The notes under the pieces were generated by a model, which did no database searches, had not been told where the DNA came from, and was given only the letters and a program-made list of their open reading frames with translations. Source: AP-15 sp963832875 (GTDB lineage: Bacteria; Pseudomonadota; Alphaproteobacteria; ATCC43930; CGMCC-115725). Taken from it: a stretch of DNA of 64,000 bases. This document shows, in pieces, positions 1 through 9,327 of this stretch. Both the position numbers and the translations under genes were made by a program. The stretch spans positions 186,001 to 250,000 of the forward strand of contig CAWHWB010000005.1 in NCBI GenBank assembly GCA_963832875.1. Direction: 5' to 3'. How positions within the stretch are numbered: the first letter of the stretch is position 1; every line of letters starts with the position of its first letter.

Positions 1-728
1 GCAGTTTGTGGCGGACGAACTCGTCGTGGTAGCGCAATCCGCCGCTGTTCAGCACCTGGTCGCCGTTGACGATAACGACATTGTCGAGCGAGCCGCCGCG
101 CGCCAATCCCGCTTCCCGCAAATGCGCCACCTCTTCGATCAAGCCAAATGTGCGGGCCCGGCTGAGTTCGGCTTTGAAGGAACCCGCGTCGACGGTCATG
201 GTGATGCCCTGTCGCCGAATTGCCGGGCTTTCGTAATCGATCTCGAAGCTCATCGAAAAGCCGCAGTCGGGCGAGAGCGAAGCCGACGCACCTTTGGCGA
301 CGACATCGACCGGCTTCAGCACCTTGATCGCGCGCCGTGCCGCGCCTTGCTCGGCGATGCCGGCGCATTCGATCAGAAAAACAAAGGGGGCCGCGCTGCC
401 GTCCATGATCGGCACTTCGGGCCCGTCGAGTTCGACGATCGCATTGTCGATCCCGGCGCCGGCCAGCGCGGCCATCAGATGCTCGACGGTGCCGACACTG
501 GTACCCGCGCCATCCGCCAGCACGGTGCAGCGCGCCGAATTCGACGGCGTTCTCCCAGCTCGCCCGGATCTCGCAACCGACGTCGCTGCGACGGAATACG
601 ATTCCGGTTCCCGGCGACGCCGGCATCAGGTTCATTGCTACCCGTCGACCAGAATGAAGGCCGACCCCCCGGCAGCCGATTACAGTTTTCAGCGTCTGTT
701 GCGACAGCGCCCCGATTTCCCCCAACAT
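1..728 (-). CDS. lpxC: UDP-3-O-acyl-N-acetylglucosamine deacetylase LpxC, partial and frameshifted
   Basis: LpxC is the zinc deacetylase that commits precursor to lipid A. Reading the minus strand from ATG at 728 gives a classic start: QQTLKTVIGCRGVGLHSG, then GTGIVFRRSD. After WENAVEF the frame breaks, and a second frame continues with RCTVLADG, TVEHLMAALAG (zinc-ligand His), PEVPIMDGSAAPFV and GGSLDNVV. Removing one G near 536 joins the two parts with normal family spacing. The window edge cuts the gene at HDEFVRHKL, inside the second zinc-binding motif. The gene follows ftsZ, as in many proteobacteria. lpxC is essential in most Gram-negatives, so an assembly insertion is more likely than true inactivation. 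Confidence 0.93.
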   Translation of the reverse strand, partial: MLGEIGALSQQTLKTVIGCRGVGLHSGRRVAMNLMPASPGTGIVFRRSDVGCEIRASWENAVEFGALHRAGGWRGYQCRHRRASDGRAGRRRDRQCDRRTRRARSADHGRQRGPLCFSDRMRRHRRARRGTARDQGAEAGRCRRQRCVGFALARLRLFDELRDRLRKPGNSATGHHHDRRRGFLQSRTQPGPHIWLDRRGGAFAGSGIGARRLARQCRYRQRRPGAEQRRIALPRRVRPPQT

Positions 729-928
729 GCGGCTGACTTCTCGAACACTGGCCCCCGACCGAATAAACCCTAGCGCCGCCGATGCATTACCTCAAATCAC
801 TCTTTATTGCGGATTGTTGCACCAACACGACAGATATCACATTGTATATCAATCGGTTGGCGGTTCGGTTAGGCCCGTTGGGCGGCGACGCCCTTACCCC
901 AAGCAGAACCGCGGCGTCGCCACCATGC
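729..928 (-). promoter_or_regulatory. ftsZ-lpxC intergenic region with hairpin
   Basis: This 200-base gap between the ftsZ stop and the lpxC start contains a 9-bp inverted repeat, GGCGACGCC at 884-892 and GGCGTCGCC at 913-921, with a 20-base loop. No T-tract follows, so it is not a standard intrinsic terminator. An AT-richer pocket at about 785-865 could hold an lpxC promoter, but no convincing -35/-10 pair was seen. Confidence 0.35.
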
Positions 929-2443
929 TCAGTTCGCCTGGCGCCGCAAGAAGGCCGGAATATCGAGCAGATCCTCCTCTTTCGAGCCCGGCCGCTCCTC
1001 CGGCTCCAGCGAAGCGAGCCGCGGCTGGGCCGGCTTGATCGCGGGCGGGATCGGCTGGCGCGCAGTGCGTTCCAGTTCGGGCGAGGCCATTCGCGCGCGG
1101 CCGACCCCGGTCACGCGCTCGATCAGGCTCGGCACCCGGCCTTTCAGCTTTGGCGCCGCCTCGCGCAGCGGCGGCGGCGCCGGAACCGCCGGCTGGGCCA
1201 ATGGCACCGGACGGCCGGGACCGGCATCGACCGGCTTCGGTGCGATAAACGCGCCGGTGCGCATCGCGACGGTTTCGGCCGCTTCTGCCGCCTGCGGCAC
1301 CGGCTCGCCCTGAGGTTCGGCACTGACGGCGTCGCGGCCGGCATAGAGCGGTTCGGCGGCATTCTGGGTCAATACCGGCTGGGTGTAGCTTGCGCCCGTC
1401 GCTTCGCGCATCATTGGCGCCGCAGCGCCCTCACGGCTGCTGACCAGGCTGATCGACGGCCGTGCTTGGGTCAGCGCCTCCGCGTCGATGCCGGTAGCGA
1501 CGACCGAAATCCGCATCTTACCCGCGAGCGTCTCGTCAAAGGTCGAGCCGAAGATGATGTTGGCGTCGGGATCAACTTCCTCGCGAATCCGGTTGGCGGC
1601 TTCATCGACCTCGAAGAGGGTCATATCAGGACCGCCGGTGATGTTGATCAGCACACCCTTGGCGCCCTTCATCGAGACGTCTTCGAGCAGGGGGTTCGAG
1701 ATCGCAGCCTCGGCGGCATCGATCGACCGGCGGTCGCCTTCGGCCTCGCCGGTGCCCATCATGGCCTTGCCCATCTCGCTCATCACTGTACGGATATCGG
1801 CGAAATCGAGATTGATCAGCCCGGGCATGACCATCAGATCGGTGACGCCGCGCACCCCCGAATGCAGCACGTCGTCCGCCATCTTGAAAGCGTCGGCAAA
1901 GGTCGTGCGCTCGTTGGCCACTCGGAACAGATTTTGGTTCGGGATGATGATCAGGGTGTCGACGAATTTTTGCAGTTCCTCGATCCCGGCTTCGGCGAGG
2001 TGCATGCGGTGACTGCCCTCGAAGTGGAAGGGCTTGGTCACGACGCCGATCGTCAGAATTCCGGTCTCGCGGGCGATGCGGGCAATGACCGGCGCCCCGC
2101 CGGTGCCGGTGCCGCCACCCATTCCGGCGGTGATGAACACCATATTCGAGCCCTGCATCGCCTCGAGGATCTCGTCGAGCGCCTCCTCGGCGGCGGCGCG
2201 GCCAACGTCGGGCCGCGAACCGGCGCCGAGCCCGCGGGTGACCCCGATCCCCAGCTGGATCTTGCGATGGGCATTCGAATGCTGCATCGCCTGCGCGTCG
2301 GTGTTGCAGACGACGAACTCACACCCGACCAAATTCGAACGGATCATGTTGTTGACGGCGTTTCCCCCGGCGCCGCCGACCCCGACGACGGTAATGCGGG
2401 GCTTCATCTCCTGCTCGTCCCTAGGGATGCTCAGATTGATCAT
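929..2443 (-). CDS. ftsZ: Cell division protein FtsZ
   Basis: FtsZ is the tubulin-like GTPase that polymerises into the cytoplasmic Z-ring. The N-terminus holds ITVVGVGGAGGNAVNNM. The tubulin signature GMGGGTGTGGAPVIA lies at about residues 107-121, followed by the C-terminal GTPase domain to about residue 320. A long Pro/Ala-rich linker then leads to the conserved tail LLDIPAFLRRQAN, which binds FtsA and other partners. The start at 2443 is preferred over an upstream ATG at 2491 because GGAGG lies 8 bases before it. The protein is 504 aa, long because of the linker, as is common in alphaproteobacteria. It is followed by lpxC and preceded by ftsA with a 133-base gap, which may carry a separate promoter. 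Confidence 0.98.
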   Translation of the reverse strand: MINLSIPRDEQEMKPRITVVGVGGAGGNAVNNMIRSNLVGCEFVVCNTDAQAMQHSNAHRKIQLGIGVTRGLGAGSRPDVGRAAAEEALDEILEAMQGSNMVFITAGMGGGTGTGGAPVIARIARETGILTIGVVTKPFHFEGSHRMHLAEAGIEELQKFVDTLIIIPNQNLFRVANERTTFADAFKMADDVLHSGVRGVTDLMVMPGLINLDFADIRTVMSEMGKAMMGTGEAEGDRRSIDAAEAAISNPLLEDVSMKGAKGVLINITGGPDMTLFEVDEAANRIREEVDPDANIIFGSTFDETLAGKMRISVVATGIDAEALTQARPSISLVSSREGAAAPMMREATGASYTQPVLTQNAAEPLYAGRDAVSAEPQGEPVPQAAEAAETVAMRTGAFIAPKPVDAGPGRPVPLAQPAVPAPPPLREAAPKLKGRVPSLIERVTGVGRARMASPELERTARQPIPPAIKPAQPRLASLEPEERPGSKEEDLLDIPAFLRRQAN

Positions 2444-2576
2444 ACGGTCGTCCTCCACTGCTGCCGTGCAGCCTCGCTCATGCCCGGACACACCCGGGCT
2501 TCCCCCTCTTTGACCGACCCGATTTGGCCGGTATGTCCGATACCGAAACCGGCCGGCGCCAAAACTCGAATTTGCC

Positions 2577-3929
2577 TCAGATGTTTTCTTTCAGCCAGTG
2601 ACCCAACCGACCCAGAATCCCGCTCGGCGGACCGGCCGAACGGTGTCCCGAATACGGTCCCTCGGCGCGCTCCGACATGGCGAAATGGAGTAGACCAACC
2701 GCGGTTGCGAAGGCCGGGCCCGAAGTCGCCTCGGCGAGGCCGGCAACCCGCAACGGGCGGCCGATACGGACCTGCTTGTCGAGAATGAGGCCGGCGAACT
2801 CGCGCGCGCCGTGCAGTTGCGAGGCTCCGCCGGTCAGCACGGCACGCCGGCCGGCCACCTTGTCAAACCCGCTTGCTTCGAGCCGGTTGCGCACCAGCTC
2901 GAATGTCTCCTCGAGGCGCGGTGCGACGATGCCGACGAGCAAGGATTTGGGCACATGGTTGACGTGCCCGTCCTCGGCTTCGCCGATCTGCGGCACGGCG
3001 ATCATTTCACGCTCGTCGGTGCTGGCGGAAATGGCGGTGCCGAACAGAGTCTTCATCCGCTCGGCATGGGCCACCGGGGTCGACAATCCGCGGGCAATGT
3101 CGTTGGTGACATGGCCTCCGCCGACCGGCACCGAATCGGCAAAGATCAGATTGCCGTCAAAAAACACCCCGATCGTCGTCGTGCCGCCGCCCATATCGAT
3201 GACCGTGACCCCCAGGCCGATCTCGTCCTCGACCAGGCAAGAGAGTCCGGCGGCGTACGGACTGACGACCAGCGCCTGAGCCTCAAGATGCGAACGGCCG
3301 ATAGCCGCGCTCTGGTTGCGCACGGCGGCAGCACTCGCGGTCACGATGTTCATGTTGACGCCGAGCCGCTCGCCATACATGCCGCGCGGGTCGCGGATGC
3401 CGCGGCTGTCATCGATTGAGAACCCGACCGGCACCGAGTGGATGATCTGGCGGTCGCCCGGTTCGCGCAGCAGATAGCCCTGGTTGAGCACGCGCTGGAG
3501 CTCGACCTCCCCGACCTCGCGCCCGGCGACGCCGATCTCGGCCTTGACGATGCGCGAGGCGGAAAAGCCACCGGACAAATTGGCCACGATATGCTGGATC
3601 GTTTCTCCGGCCATCTGCTCGGCAGCATGCACCGCGCTGGCTACCGAGCCGCCGGCCGCTTCGAGGTCGACGATCGCGCCGTTGCGCAAGCCACGCGAGA
3701 TCTGATGGCCGATGCCCGTGACCCGCGGCTTATCCTGTTCTACCCGGGCGATGAAGCAGCACATCTTGGTGGTGCCGATATCGAGTGCCGCGATCAGGCC
3801 GCCGTGCGGCCGGTGCTGCGGCTTTGGCGGCCTGGGTGGTCGGCGCGGCCTGGCATTGCCGCGCTTCTTGGGCTTTGCCGCAGCTTTCGGGTCCTTTCCT
3901 CGCGTCCGCACCTCGTCGATCGCCGTCAT
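2577..3929 (-). CDS. ftsA: Cell division protein FtsA
   Basis: FtsA is the actin-like ATPase that tethers FtsZ to the membrane and recruits late division proteins. ATPase motifs are ALDIGTTKMCCFIA (phosphate 1, about residue 48), VIDMGGGTTTIGVF (phosphate 2) and AVLTGGASQLHGA (adenosine motif). The C-terminal GILGRLGHWLKENI is the amphipathic membrane-targeting helix. The first 43 residues form a basic, proline-rich extension (RPRRPPRPPKPQHRPHGG) before the core, unlike the short N-terminus of the E. coli protein. The start overlaps the ftsQ stop by 4 nt, which supports translational coupling. Length 450 aa. Confidence 0.97.
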   Translation of the reverse strand: MTAIDEVRTRGKDPKAAAKPKKRGNARPRRPPRPPKPQHRPHGGLIAALDIGTTKMCCFIARVEQDKPRVTGIGHQISRGLRNGAIVDLEAAGGSVASAVHAAEQMAGETIQHIVANLSGGFSASRIVKAEIGVAGREVGEVELQRVLNQGYLLREPGDRQIIHSVPVGFSIDDSRGIRDPRGMYGERLGVNMNIVTASAAAVRNQSAAIGRSHLEAQALVVSPYAAGLSCLVEDEIGLGVTVIDMGGGTTTIGVFFDGNLIFADSVPVGGGHVTNDIARGLSTPVAHAERMKTLFGTAISASTDEREMIAVPQIGEAEDGHVNHVPKSLLVGIVAPRLEETFELVRNRLEASGFDKVAGRRAVLTGGASQLHGAREFAGLILDKQVRIGRPLRVAGLAEATSGPAFATAVGLLHFAMSERAEGPYSGHRSAGPPSGILGRLGHWLKENI

Positions 3930-4804
3930 GTATTTCTCGCCGTTGGGCGTCCTTTCTTGGCTGGCGCGGCATCCTTTGGCGGCTCTGGTGCGACACGCAC
4001 CACGAGCCGATCGGGCAGACGCATGTCGATCGCCTGGACATTACGCTGGAGAATGGCGCTCGATCGTTCGAGGCGGGCGAGATCGGACCACGCCGCCGCC
4101 GGGTCGTCGGCCGGGAGCAAGATATCGATCGCATTGTCGAGGCGCAGGTTCCACCGCCGGGCACCGACCCACATCGCCGCGGTCACTCGTCCGGCAAGAT
4201 CAGGTTCGCTCGCCAGCATTTTCAGCAGCCCGGTCGCGTGGCTCGCCGCGTCTTCGCCCACGACCAGCGGCAATTTGGCGAATCGGTCGAGGCGGCCGAC
4301 CGGAATCACGGCACCGGTGCGGTCGATCAGGTCGATCCTGCCGCCATGTTGCCACAAAGCGAGCGGCTCGCGCTCGACCAGGCGAACGTAGAGCGTGTCG
4401 GGGAGGCGGCGCTCGATCAGGGCAGAGCGGACCCAAGGCAGGCTTTCGAGCTTTTGTTTGGCGCGAACCGGGTCGACCGCAAATATCGGGGTGCCGGGCC
4501 GGGCGCCGAGCGCATCGAGGATCGTCTCGCGGTCGGTGGTTGCGCGTCCGACGACCCGGATGTCGGCGACCCTGAGGCCGAGCGCCGCGGTCGCGTCGAG
4601 CAGCCGGATCGACGCGCGGTGCAGGATGGATTGGCCGAGCGGAATCCGGTCCAGCTGCGCAGTGCCATAGGCGATGCCGACCAGCAAGGCGGGAATGAAT
4701 ATCCACCAGGCGAGACGAGCGCGCCACGCCGTCCAACCGACGTTCCGACGCCGCGCTGTCCCCGCGGTGCTTACCCTTCGCACGCCGCGTTCTCCGTCAT
4801 CCAC
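3926..4804 (-). CDS. ftsQ: Cell division protein FtsQ
   Basis: FtsQ is a bitopic inner-membrane protein bridging early and late divisome proteins with FtsB/FtsL. A cytoplasmic basic N-terminus is followed by one membrane segment (about residues 32-50, WWIFIPALLVGIAYG). The POTRA domain starts near VADIRVVGRATTDRETIL, followed by the FtsQ beta domain (LPDTLYVRLVEREPLALW). The ATG at 4804 overlaps the end of ddl by 34 nt. A GTG at 4783 preceded by GGAG is an alternative start that would shorten the N-terminus by 7 residues. The stop overlaps ftsA by 4 nt. Confidence 0.95.
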   Translation of the reverse strand: MDDGERGVRRVSTAGTARRRNVGWTAWRARLAWWIFIPALLVGIAYGTAQLDRIPLGQSILHRASIRLLDATAALGLRVADIRVVGRATTDRETILDALGARPGTPIFAVDPVRAKQKLESLPWVRSALIERRLPDTLYVRLVEREPLALWQHGGRIDLIDRTGAVIPVGRLDRFAKLPLVVGEDAASHATGLLKMLASEPDLAGRVTAAMWVGARRWNLRLDNAIDILLPADDPAAAWSDLARLERSSAILQRNVQAIDMRLPDRLVVRVAPEPPKDAAPAKKGRPTARNT

Positions 4805-5691
4805 ACTACCAGTTCGTCAAAGCCGATGCCGGCATGCCGGGCGATGTCGGGTACCAGCGAGGTCGGGGTCATGCCGGGCTGGGTGTTGACTTCCAGCAGA
4901 CAGAGCCGGCCGCCGCTCTCGGGCGTGTCGTCGTAGCGCAGATCGGCCCGGCTGACGCCGCGGCAGCCCAATGCCCGATGTGCGCGCAGGGCGATGTCGA
5001 GCGCCTGCTCGCAAATTGCGGCCGGGACCGGCGCCGGCACCAGATGCACGCAGCCGCCATCGGCGTATTTCGCCACATAGTCGTAAAAGCTGCCGCGCGG
5101 CACGATCTCGCAAACCCCGAGCGCCCGATCGCCCATCACGGCTACGGTCAGCTCATGCCCGGGGATGAAGCGCTCGACCATGATTTCGCCGCCGAAGCGC
5201 CAGTCCAGCACCTCCTCGTGCCAGGAATTGTCGCCGGCGCGCACGATGCGCACGCCGACGCTCGACCCCTGGTTGGTCGGCTTGACGACAAAGGGGGCGG
5301 CCATCGGGTCGCGCGCAAGCAGATCCTCGGGGCGCCCGACGACATCGTCCGCTACCGGCAGGCCCGCCGCACGGAACAGGGTCTTTGCCGTTGGCTTGTG
5401 CATCGCCAGTGCCGAAGCCCGCACCCCGGAATGCGTATAGGGAATGCCGAGCATATCCAGCACCCCTTGGATCGTGCCGTCCTCGCCGCCAACTCCATGC
5501 AGCGCGTTGAAGATCACATCGGGGCGGGGATCGAGCGCGCGCAGCAGCGCCGGCAGGTCCTGGGCGACATCGATCGCCCTGACGCGGTAGCCATGGTCGG
5601 CGAGCGCCTTCGCGCATTCCCGCCCGCTCGACAGCGAGACTTCGCGCTCGGCCGACCAGCCGCCCATCAGCAGGGCAACGGTCTTGCTCAT
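4771..5691 (-). CDS. ddl: D-alanine--D-alanine ligase
   Basis: Ddl is the ATP-grasp ligase that makes D-Ala-D-Ala, added by MurF to the muropeptide. The protein starts MSKTVALLMGGWSAEREVSL, the usual Ddl N-terminus, and contains NALHGVGGEDGTIQG, PFVVKPTNQGSSVGV and the C-terminal catalytic and metal-binding segment LLEVNTQPGMTPTSLVP. The frame is open to 5949, but the upstream 86 codons are repeat-derived and unlike the family, so ATG 5691 is chosen. Length 306 aa is typical. The gene is separated from murB by a 124-base spacer carrying a repeat, one of the few gaps in this operon. Confidence 0.97.
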   Translation of the reverse strand: MSKTVALLMGGWSAEREVSLSSGRECAKALADHGYRVRAIDVAQDLPALLRALDPRPDVIFNALHGVGGEDGTIQGVLDMLGIPYTHSGVRASALAMHKPTAKTLFRAAGLPVADDVVGRPEDLLARDPMAAPFVVKPTNQGSSVGVRIVRAGDNSWHEEVLDWRFGGEIMVERFIPGHELTVAVMGDRALGVCEIVPRGSFYDYVAKYADGGCVHLVPAPVPAAICEQALDIALRAHRALGCRGVSRADLRYDDTPESGGRLCLLEVNTQPGMTPTSLVPDIARHAGIGFDELVVWMTENAACEG

Positions 5692-5704
5692 CCTTTGCTC
5701 CCGC

Positions 5705-5790
5705 GGACCCGTCGCGGGATGCCCCTCACCCCAGCCCTCTCGCCGCTCGCGGGGAGAGGGCGGGATCCGCGCAGCGGGAGGGTAAGGGTC
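5705..5790. repeat. Intergenic palindromic (REP-like) repeat
   Basis: The spacer between murB and ddl contains a CCCCTCACCCCAGCCCTCTC-type block, then a short stem (CTCTCGCCGCTCGCGGGGAGAG) and GGGAGGGTAAGGGT. This class of dispersed extragenic palindrome is common between genes of GC-rich proteobacteria. A related CCCTCACCC element lies at about 48327-48400. It sits inside the cell-wall operon and may form a transcript hairpin. Confidence 0.6.
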
Positions 5791-5815
5791 AGCAGCCGGA
5801 GAGCTTCGACCGGAT

Positions 5816-6779
5816 TCATGACGCCAGAACCCCGTGGCCGGCCGGTTCGATCGCGGCAAGCGGACGGCCGATCCGAAGGATCTCCCACTCGAGAACCACG
5901 CCGGATTTTTCGCAAACTCGGCGCCGCACCTCCTCGCCCAGACTTTCAAGATCGGCGGCGCTGGCGTTTCCTACATTGATTAGAAAATTCGGATGCTGCG
6001 GCGATACCATCGCGCCGCCGCGCGCCAAGCCGCGGCAGCCGGCGGCGTCGATCAGACGCCAGGCGGGGTCACCGGGCGGATTTTTGAAGGTCGAGCCGCC
6101 GGTGCGGGCGCGGATCGGCTGCGAGGCTTCGCGCGCCTGCCGGATCTCGGTCATCCGTCTCTTGATCGCCGGGGAATTGCCGAGAGTCCCGCGCAACCGG
6201 GCCTCGATGAATATCCAACTGGGATCGACCGCGCATTGGCGGTACGAGAAGCCCATGGCGGCACCCTCGATCCTGTGGCAGGTGCCTTCGCGGTCAAGCG
6301 CCGTTGCCGAAACCAGCACATCCCGGATCTCCCGCCCATACGCGCCGGCGTTCATCCGCAGACCGCCGCCGATCGTTCCGGGAATGCCGGAGAGGAATTC
6401 GAGCCCGGCAATCCCGGCCTCGGCAGCGCCCAGCGCAATGTTGAGGTGAAGCGCCCCGGCACCGGCGACGACCTCCTCCCGATCGATGACAATGTCAGCG
6501 AACCCGCGGCCAAGGCGGATCGTGACGCCCGATACTCCGCCATCGCGGATCAGCAAATTCGAACCGCCGCCAATCGACGGTAATCGGAACTTCCGGCGGC
6601 AAGTCCGGAAGAAAGGCGGCAAGGTCGTCCCGGTCGGCGGGACGAAACAGCATCTCGGCCGATCCGCCGGCGCCGAACCAGGTCTGCCGCCCGATCGGCG
6701 CATTCGCGATCAGCCGGCCGCGCACCGCAGCAAGTGCCGCGGCGGGCATTGGCACGAGATCGGGCTGCGGCCCGATCAT
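5816..6779 (-). CDS. murB: UDP-N-acetylenolpyruvoylglucosamine reductase MurB, frameshifted
   Basis: MurB is the FAD/NADPH-dependent reductase that forms UDP-MurNAc. The N-terminal part, from ATG 6779, reads MIGPQPDLVPMPAAALAAVR, with NAPIGRQTWFGAGGSAEMLF and PPEVPITV. The frame then breaks, and the other frame continues IGGGSNLLIRDGG (FAD-binding), GIPGTIGGGLRMNAGAYG, ARTGGSTFKNPPG (catalytic Ser) and SPQHPNFLINVGNA. Removing one base near 6573-6577 restores 320 aa. The ATG overlaps the murC stop as ATGA, which supports this start over the internal ATG at 6749. The gene is essential, so an assembly error is the simplest explanation. Confidence 0.94.
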
Positions 6780-8200
6780 CCGGTCCGGCTCCGTCTTCCC
6801 AACGCCGCGAGATCGCCCGGCAGGCTGTTGGCCCAGCCGGTGATCGAACCGGCGCCGAGGCAGACGACCATGTCGCCGGGCCGCGCCATCTCGGCAACCA
6901 GTGCCGCGAGATCGCCCGGGTCGTCGAGGGCGCGGACGTTGCGATGGCCGTGCTCGGTCAGGCCGGCGACGATCGCCTCTCGCGTCACTCCCTCGATCGC
7001 CGCCTCGCCGGCGGCATAAATGTCGGCGACGAACACGATGTCGGCATCGTTGAAGCAGGTGCAAAAGCCGTCGAACAGATGCGACACGCGGCTGTAGCGA
7101 TGCGGCTGCACGACGGCGACGACCTTGCCCGAGACGATCGCGCGCGCCGCCTTAAGCACCGCCGCGATCTCGACCGGATGATGGCCATAGTCGTCGATCA
7201 CGGTCACCCCATTCCACTCGCCGGTCTTAGTGAAACGCCGCTTCACTCCCTTGAAATTGCGCAATGCCGAGTGCAGCGCGTCGTCGCCGAGCCCAAGCGC
7301 TTCGCCGACCGCGGCGGCGGCCAGCGAGTTCTGCACGTTGTGCCGGCCGAACATCGGCAGGAACAGGTCCGGGATCGTGCGTCCGCGTTCCGCCAATCCG
7401 TCCGACACGACGATGTCGTAATGCGCGCCGTCGCGCCCGAGCCGCAGATCGACGGCGCGGATGTCGGCCTGCGGGCTCATCCCATAGGTCAGCACCCGGC
7501 GGTCCGACAATTTGGGGATCATCCCCTGCACGACCGGATGGTCGATGCACAAGACGGCGAAGCCGTAAAACGGGATGTTGCCGACAAAGGTCTCGAACGC
7601 CTGGCGCAATGCGTCAAAGCCGCCGTAAAAATCGAGGTGCTCGGGATCGATGTTGGTGACGATCGCACCGGTGGCCGGCAGCCGAGTGAACGTGCCGTCG
7701 CTCTCGTCGGCCTCGACCACCATCCAATCGCCCGCACCCAGCCGCGTGTTGGTGCCGTAGGCATTGATGATGCCGCCATTGATCACGGTCGGATCGAGCT
7801 GGGCGGCTTCGAGCAACGCCCCAACCATCGAGGTCGTCGTCGTCTTGCCGTGGGTTCCGGCGATTGCCAGCGACCATTTGAGCCGCATCAACTCGCCCAG
7901 CATCTCGGCGCGCCGCACCACCGGCAGCCGGCGGGCGCGGGCCGCGCCGATTTCGGGATTGTCGGGCTGCACCGCCGACGAAATCACGACGACCTCGGCC
8001 GCTCCCAGATTGGCTGCGTCGTGGCCGACCGCGACCGGAATGCCGAGTTCGGTCAGGCGGCGCACATTGGCGCCGTCCGCAACGTCGCTGCCCTGCACCC
8101 GGTAGCCGAGATTGTGCAATACCTCGGCGATGCCGCTCATGCCGATGCCGCCGATGCCGACGAAATGCAACGGCCCGATGGTCAGCGGCAAGGCCCTCAT
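6776..8200 (-). CDS. murC: UDP-N-acetylmuramate--L-alanine ligase MurC
   Basis: MurC adds L-Ala to UDP-MurNAc, the first amino-acid step of muropeptide synthesis in the cytoplasm. The N-terminal Rossmann motif is HFVGIGGIGMSGIAEVL. The ATP-binding loop is AIAGTHGKTTTTSM (about residue 113). The central and C-terminal Mur ligase domains include DEYDGTF-like EADESDGTF and DDYGHHPVEIAAVL. Length 474 aa is typical. Its start overlaps the murG stop by 4 nt and its stop overlaps the murB start by 4 nt, so it is tightly coupled. Confidence 0.98.
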   Translation of the reverse strand: MRALPLTIGPLHFVGIGGIGMSGIAEVLHNLGYRVQGSDVADGANVRRLTELGIPVAVGHDAANLGAAEVVVISSAVQPDNPEIGAARARRLPVVRRAEMLGELMRLKWSLAIAGTHGKTTTTSMVGALLEAAQLDPTVINGGIINAYGTNTRLGAGDWMVVEADESDGTFTRLPATGAIVTNIDPEHLDFYGGFDALRQAFETFVGNIPFYGFAVLCIDHPVVQGMIPKLSDRRVLTYGMSPQADIRAVDLRLGRDGAHYDIVVSDGLAERGRTIPDLFLPMFGRHNVQNSLAAAAVGEALGLGDDALHSALRNFKGVKRRFTKTGEWNGVTVIDDYGHHPVEIAAVLKAARAIVSGKVVAVVQPHRYSRVSHLFDGFCTCFNDADIVFVADIYAAGEAAIEGVTREAIVAGLTEHGHRNVRALDDPGDLAALVAEMARPGDMVVCLGAGSITGWANSLPGDLAALGRRSRTG

Positions 8201-9327
8201 GCTGCCCGCCCCGCGCAGGCGTCGTCGGGGTGGAGCCCCAACGCCAACGCCGCCAAATGCCGGGCAGCGTCGCGCCGGCCGAAGGCGTGCGCGCGCTCTG
8301 CCGCGAGGGTCAGCGCGGCCCCGTCGCCGAGCAGGTCAATGAGGCGAGCCGCGAGGGTATCGGGACGCAGGTCGGCTTGCGCGATGACCCATCCGCCGCC
8401 AGCGGCGGCAAAGGCGCGGGCGTTGGCGGTCTGGTGGTCGTCGGTGGCGTATGGGTAAGGGATCAGCAATACCGGCCGGCCGATCGCGGAGAGTTCGGCC
8501 ACGGTCGAGGCGCCGGCGCGACAGATCGCCAGACATGCCCGCGTCAGCCGTTGCGGCACATCGGCAAAAAAGCTCTCGATCTCCGCGGCGATACCGGTTT
8601 GTGCGAAAGCCTCGGCCACAGCCCCGCGATCCTCGGGGCGCGCCTGCTGGCTCACCCTGAGCACCGTGCGCAGGCTGGCCGGCAACGCGGCCAGGGCCGC
8701 CGGCACGATCTCGCTAAGAACGTGCGCACCCTGGCTGCCGCCGAGGATCAACAGCTCGATCGGGTGCCCTGGTGCCGGCGGCCGATAGGAGGGTTCGCCG
8801 ATGGCGAGGATCGCCGGCCTGACCGGGTTCCCGGTGTGGACGGCACGCGCATGATCGGCCGGGCGCAGACCGGCGGTCTCGGGAAAGCCGGTGGCGATCC
8901 GCCCGACCCGCGGCGCGAGCAGCCGGTTGGCGCGGCCGAGCACCGCATTCTGCTCGTGCAGCGCAGTCGGCAGCCCTAGCGACGCCGCCGCCAGCATCGT
9001 CGGCACCGAGGGATAGCCGCCAAAGCCGATGACCGCCCGCGGCCTCAACCGGCGCAGCAACCGGCGTGCCTGGACGGTCCCGGCCGCCAGCTCGGCCACG
9101 CCATGGGCAGCGCGCACCGGCCCGCCGCCGAGCCCGGCAGCACGCACCCGATGGATCTCGACGCCAGGAATGCGGCCGGAAAAGGCATCGGCCCGCGAAT
9201 CGGTCAAGAGATGCACCGGCCGGCCGCGCGCGACGAGCTCGGCCGCGAGCGCCTCGGCCGGGAACAGGTGACCGCCGGTGCCGCCGGCGGCGAGCACGAA
9301 GGCCCCGCTGGTCGAGGCCGCGCTCAC
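8197..9327 (-). CDS. murG: Lipid II synthase MurG (GlcNAc transferase)
   Basis: MurG transfers GlcNAc from UDP-GlcNAc to lipid I on the inner face of the membrane, making lipid II. It has the N-terminal glycine loop FVLAAGGTGGHLFPAEALA, LHEQNAVLGRANRLL, the second loop LILGGSQGAHVLSEIVP and the UDP-binding segment CRAGASTVAEL. The open frame continues upstream into ftsW without an ATG. The start is taken as GTG 9327, which overlaps the ftsW stop in GTGA and gives 376 aa, the family length. Confidence 0.96.
   Translation of the reverse strand: MSAASTSGAFVLAAGGTGGHLFPAEALAAELVARGRPVHLLTDSRADAFSGRIPGVEIHRVRAAGLGGGPVRAAHGVAELAAGTVQARRLLRRLRPRAVIGFGGYPSVPTMLAAASLGLPTALHEQNAVLGRANRLLAPRVGRIATGFPETAGLRPADHARAVHTGNPVRPAILAIGEPSYRPPAPGHPIELLILGGSQGAHVLSEIVPAALAALPASLRTVLRVSQQARPEDRGAVAEAFAQTGIAAEIESFFADVPQRLTRACLAICRAGASTVAELSAIGRPVLLIPYPYATDDHQTANARAFAAAGGGWVIAQADLRPDTLAARLIDLLGDGAALTLAAERAHAFGRRDAARHLAALALGLHPDDACAGRAA

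Noticed and set aside
530..545. Programmed +1 frameshifting in lpxC and the other broken genes
   Set aside because: There is no common slippery site or stimulator, the genes are unrelated, and the surplus bases often lie in short homopolymers, which fits sequencing error better.
782..2788. A 668-aa open frame antisense to ftsZ
   Set aside because: It is a GC-rich shadow of ftsZ with no protein-like composition; ftsZ has the correct motifs and ribosome-binding site.
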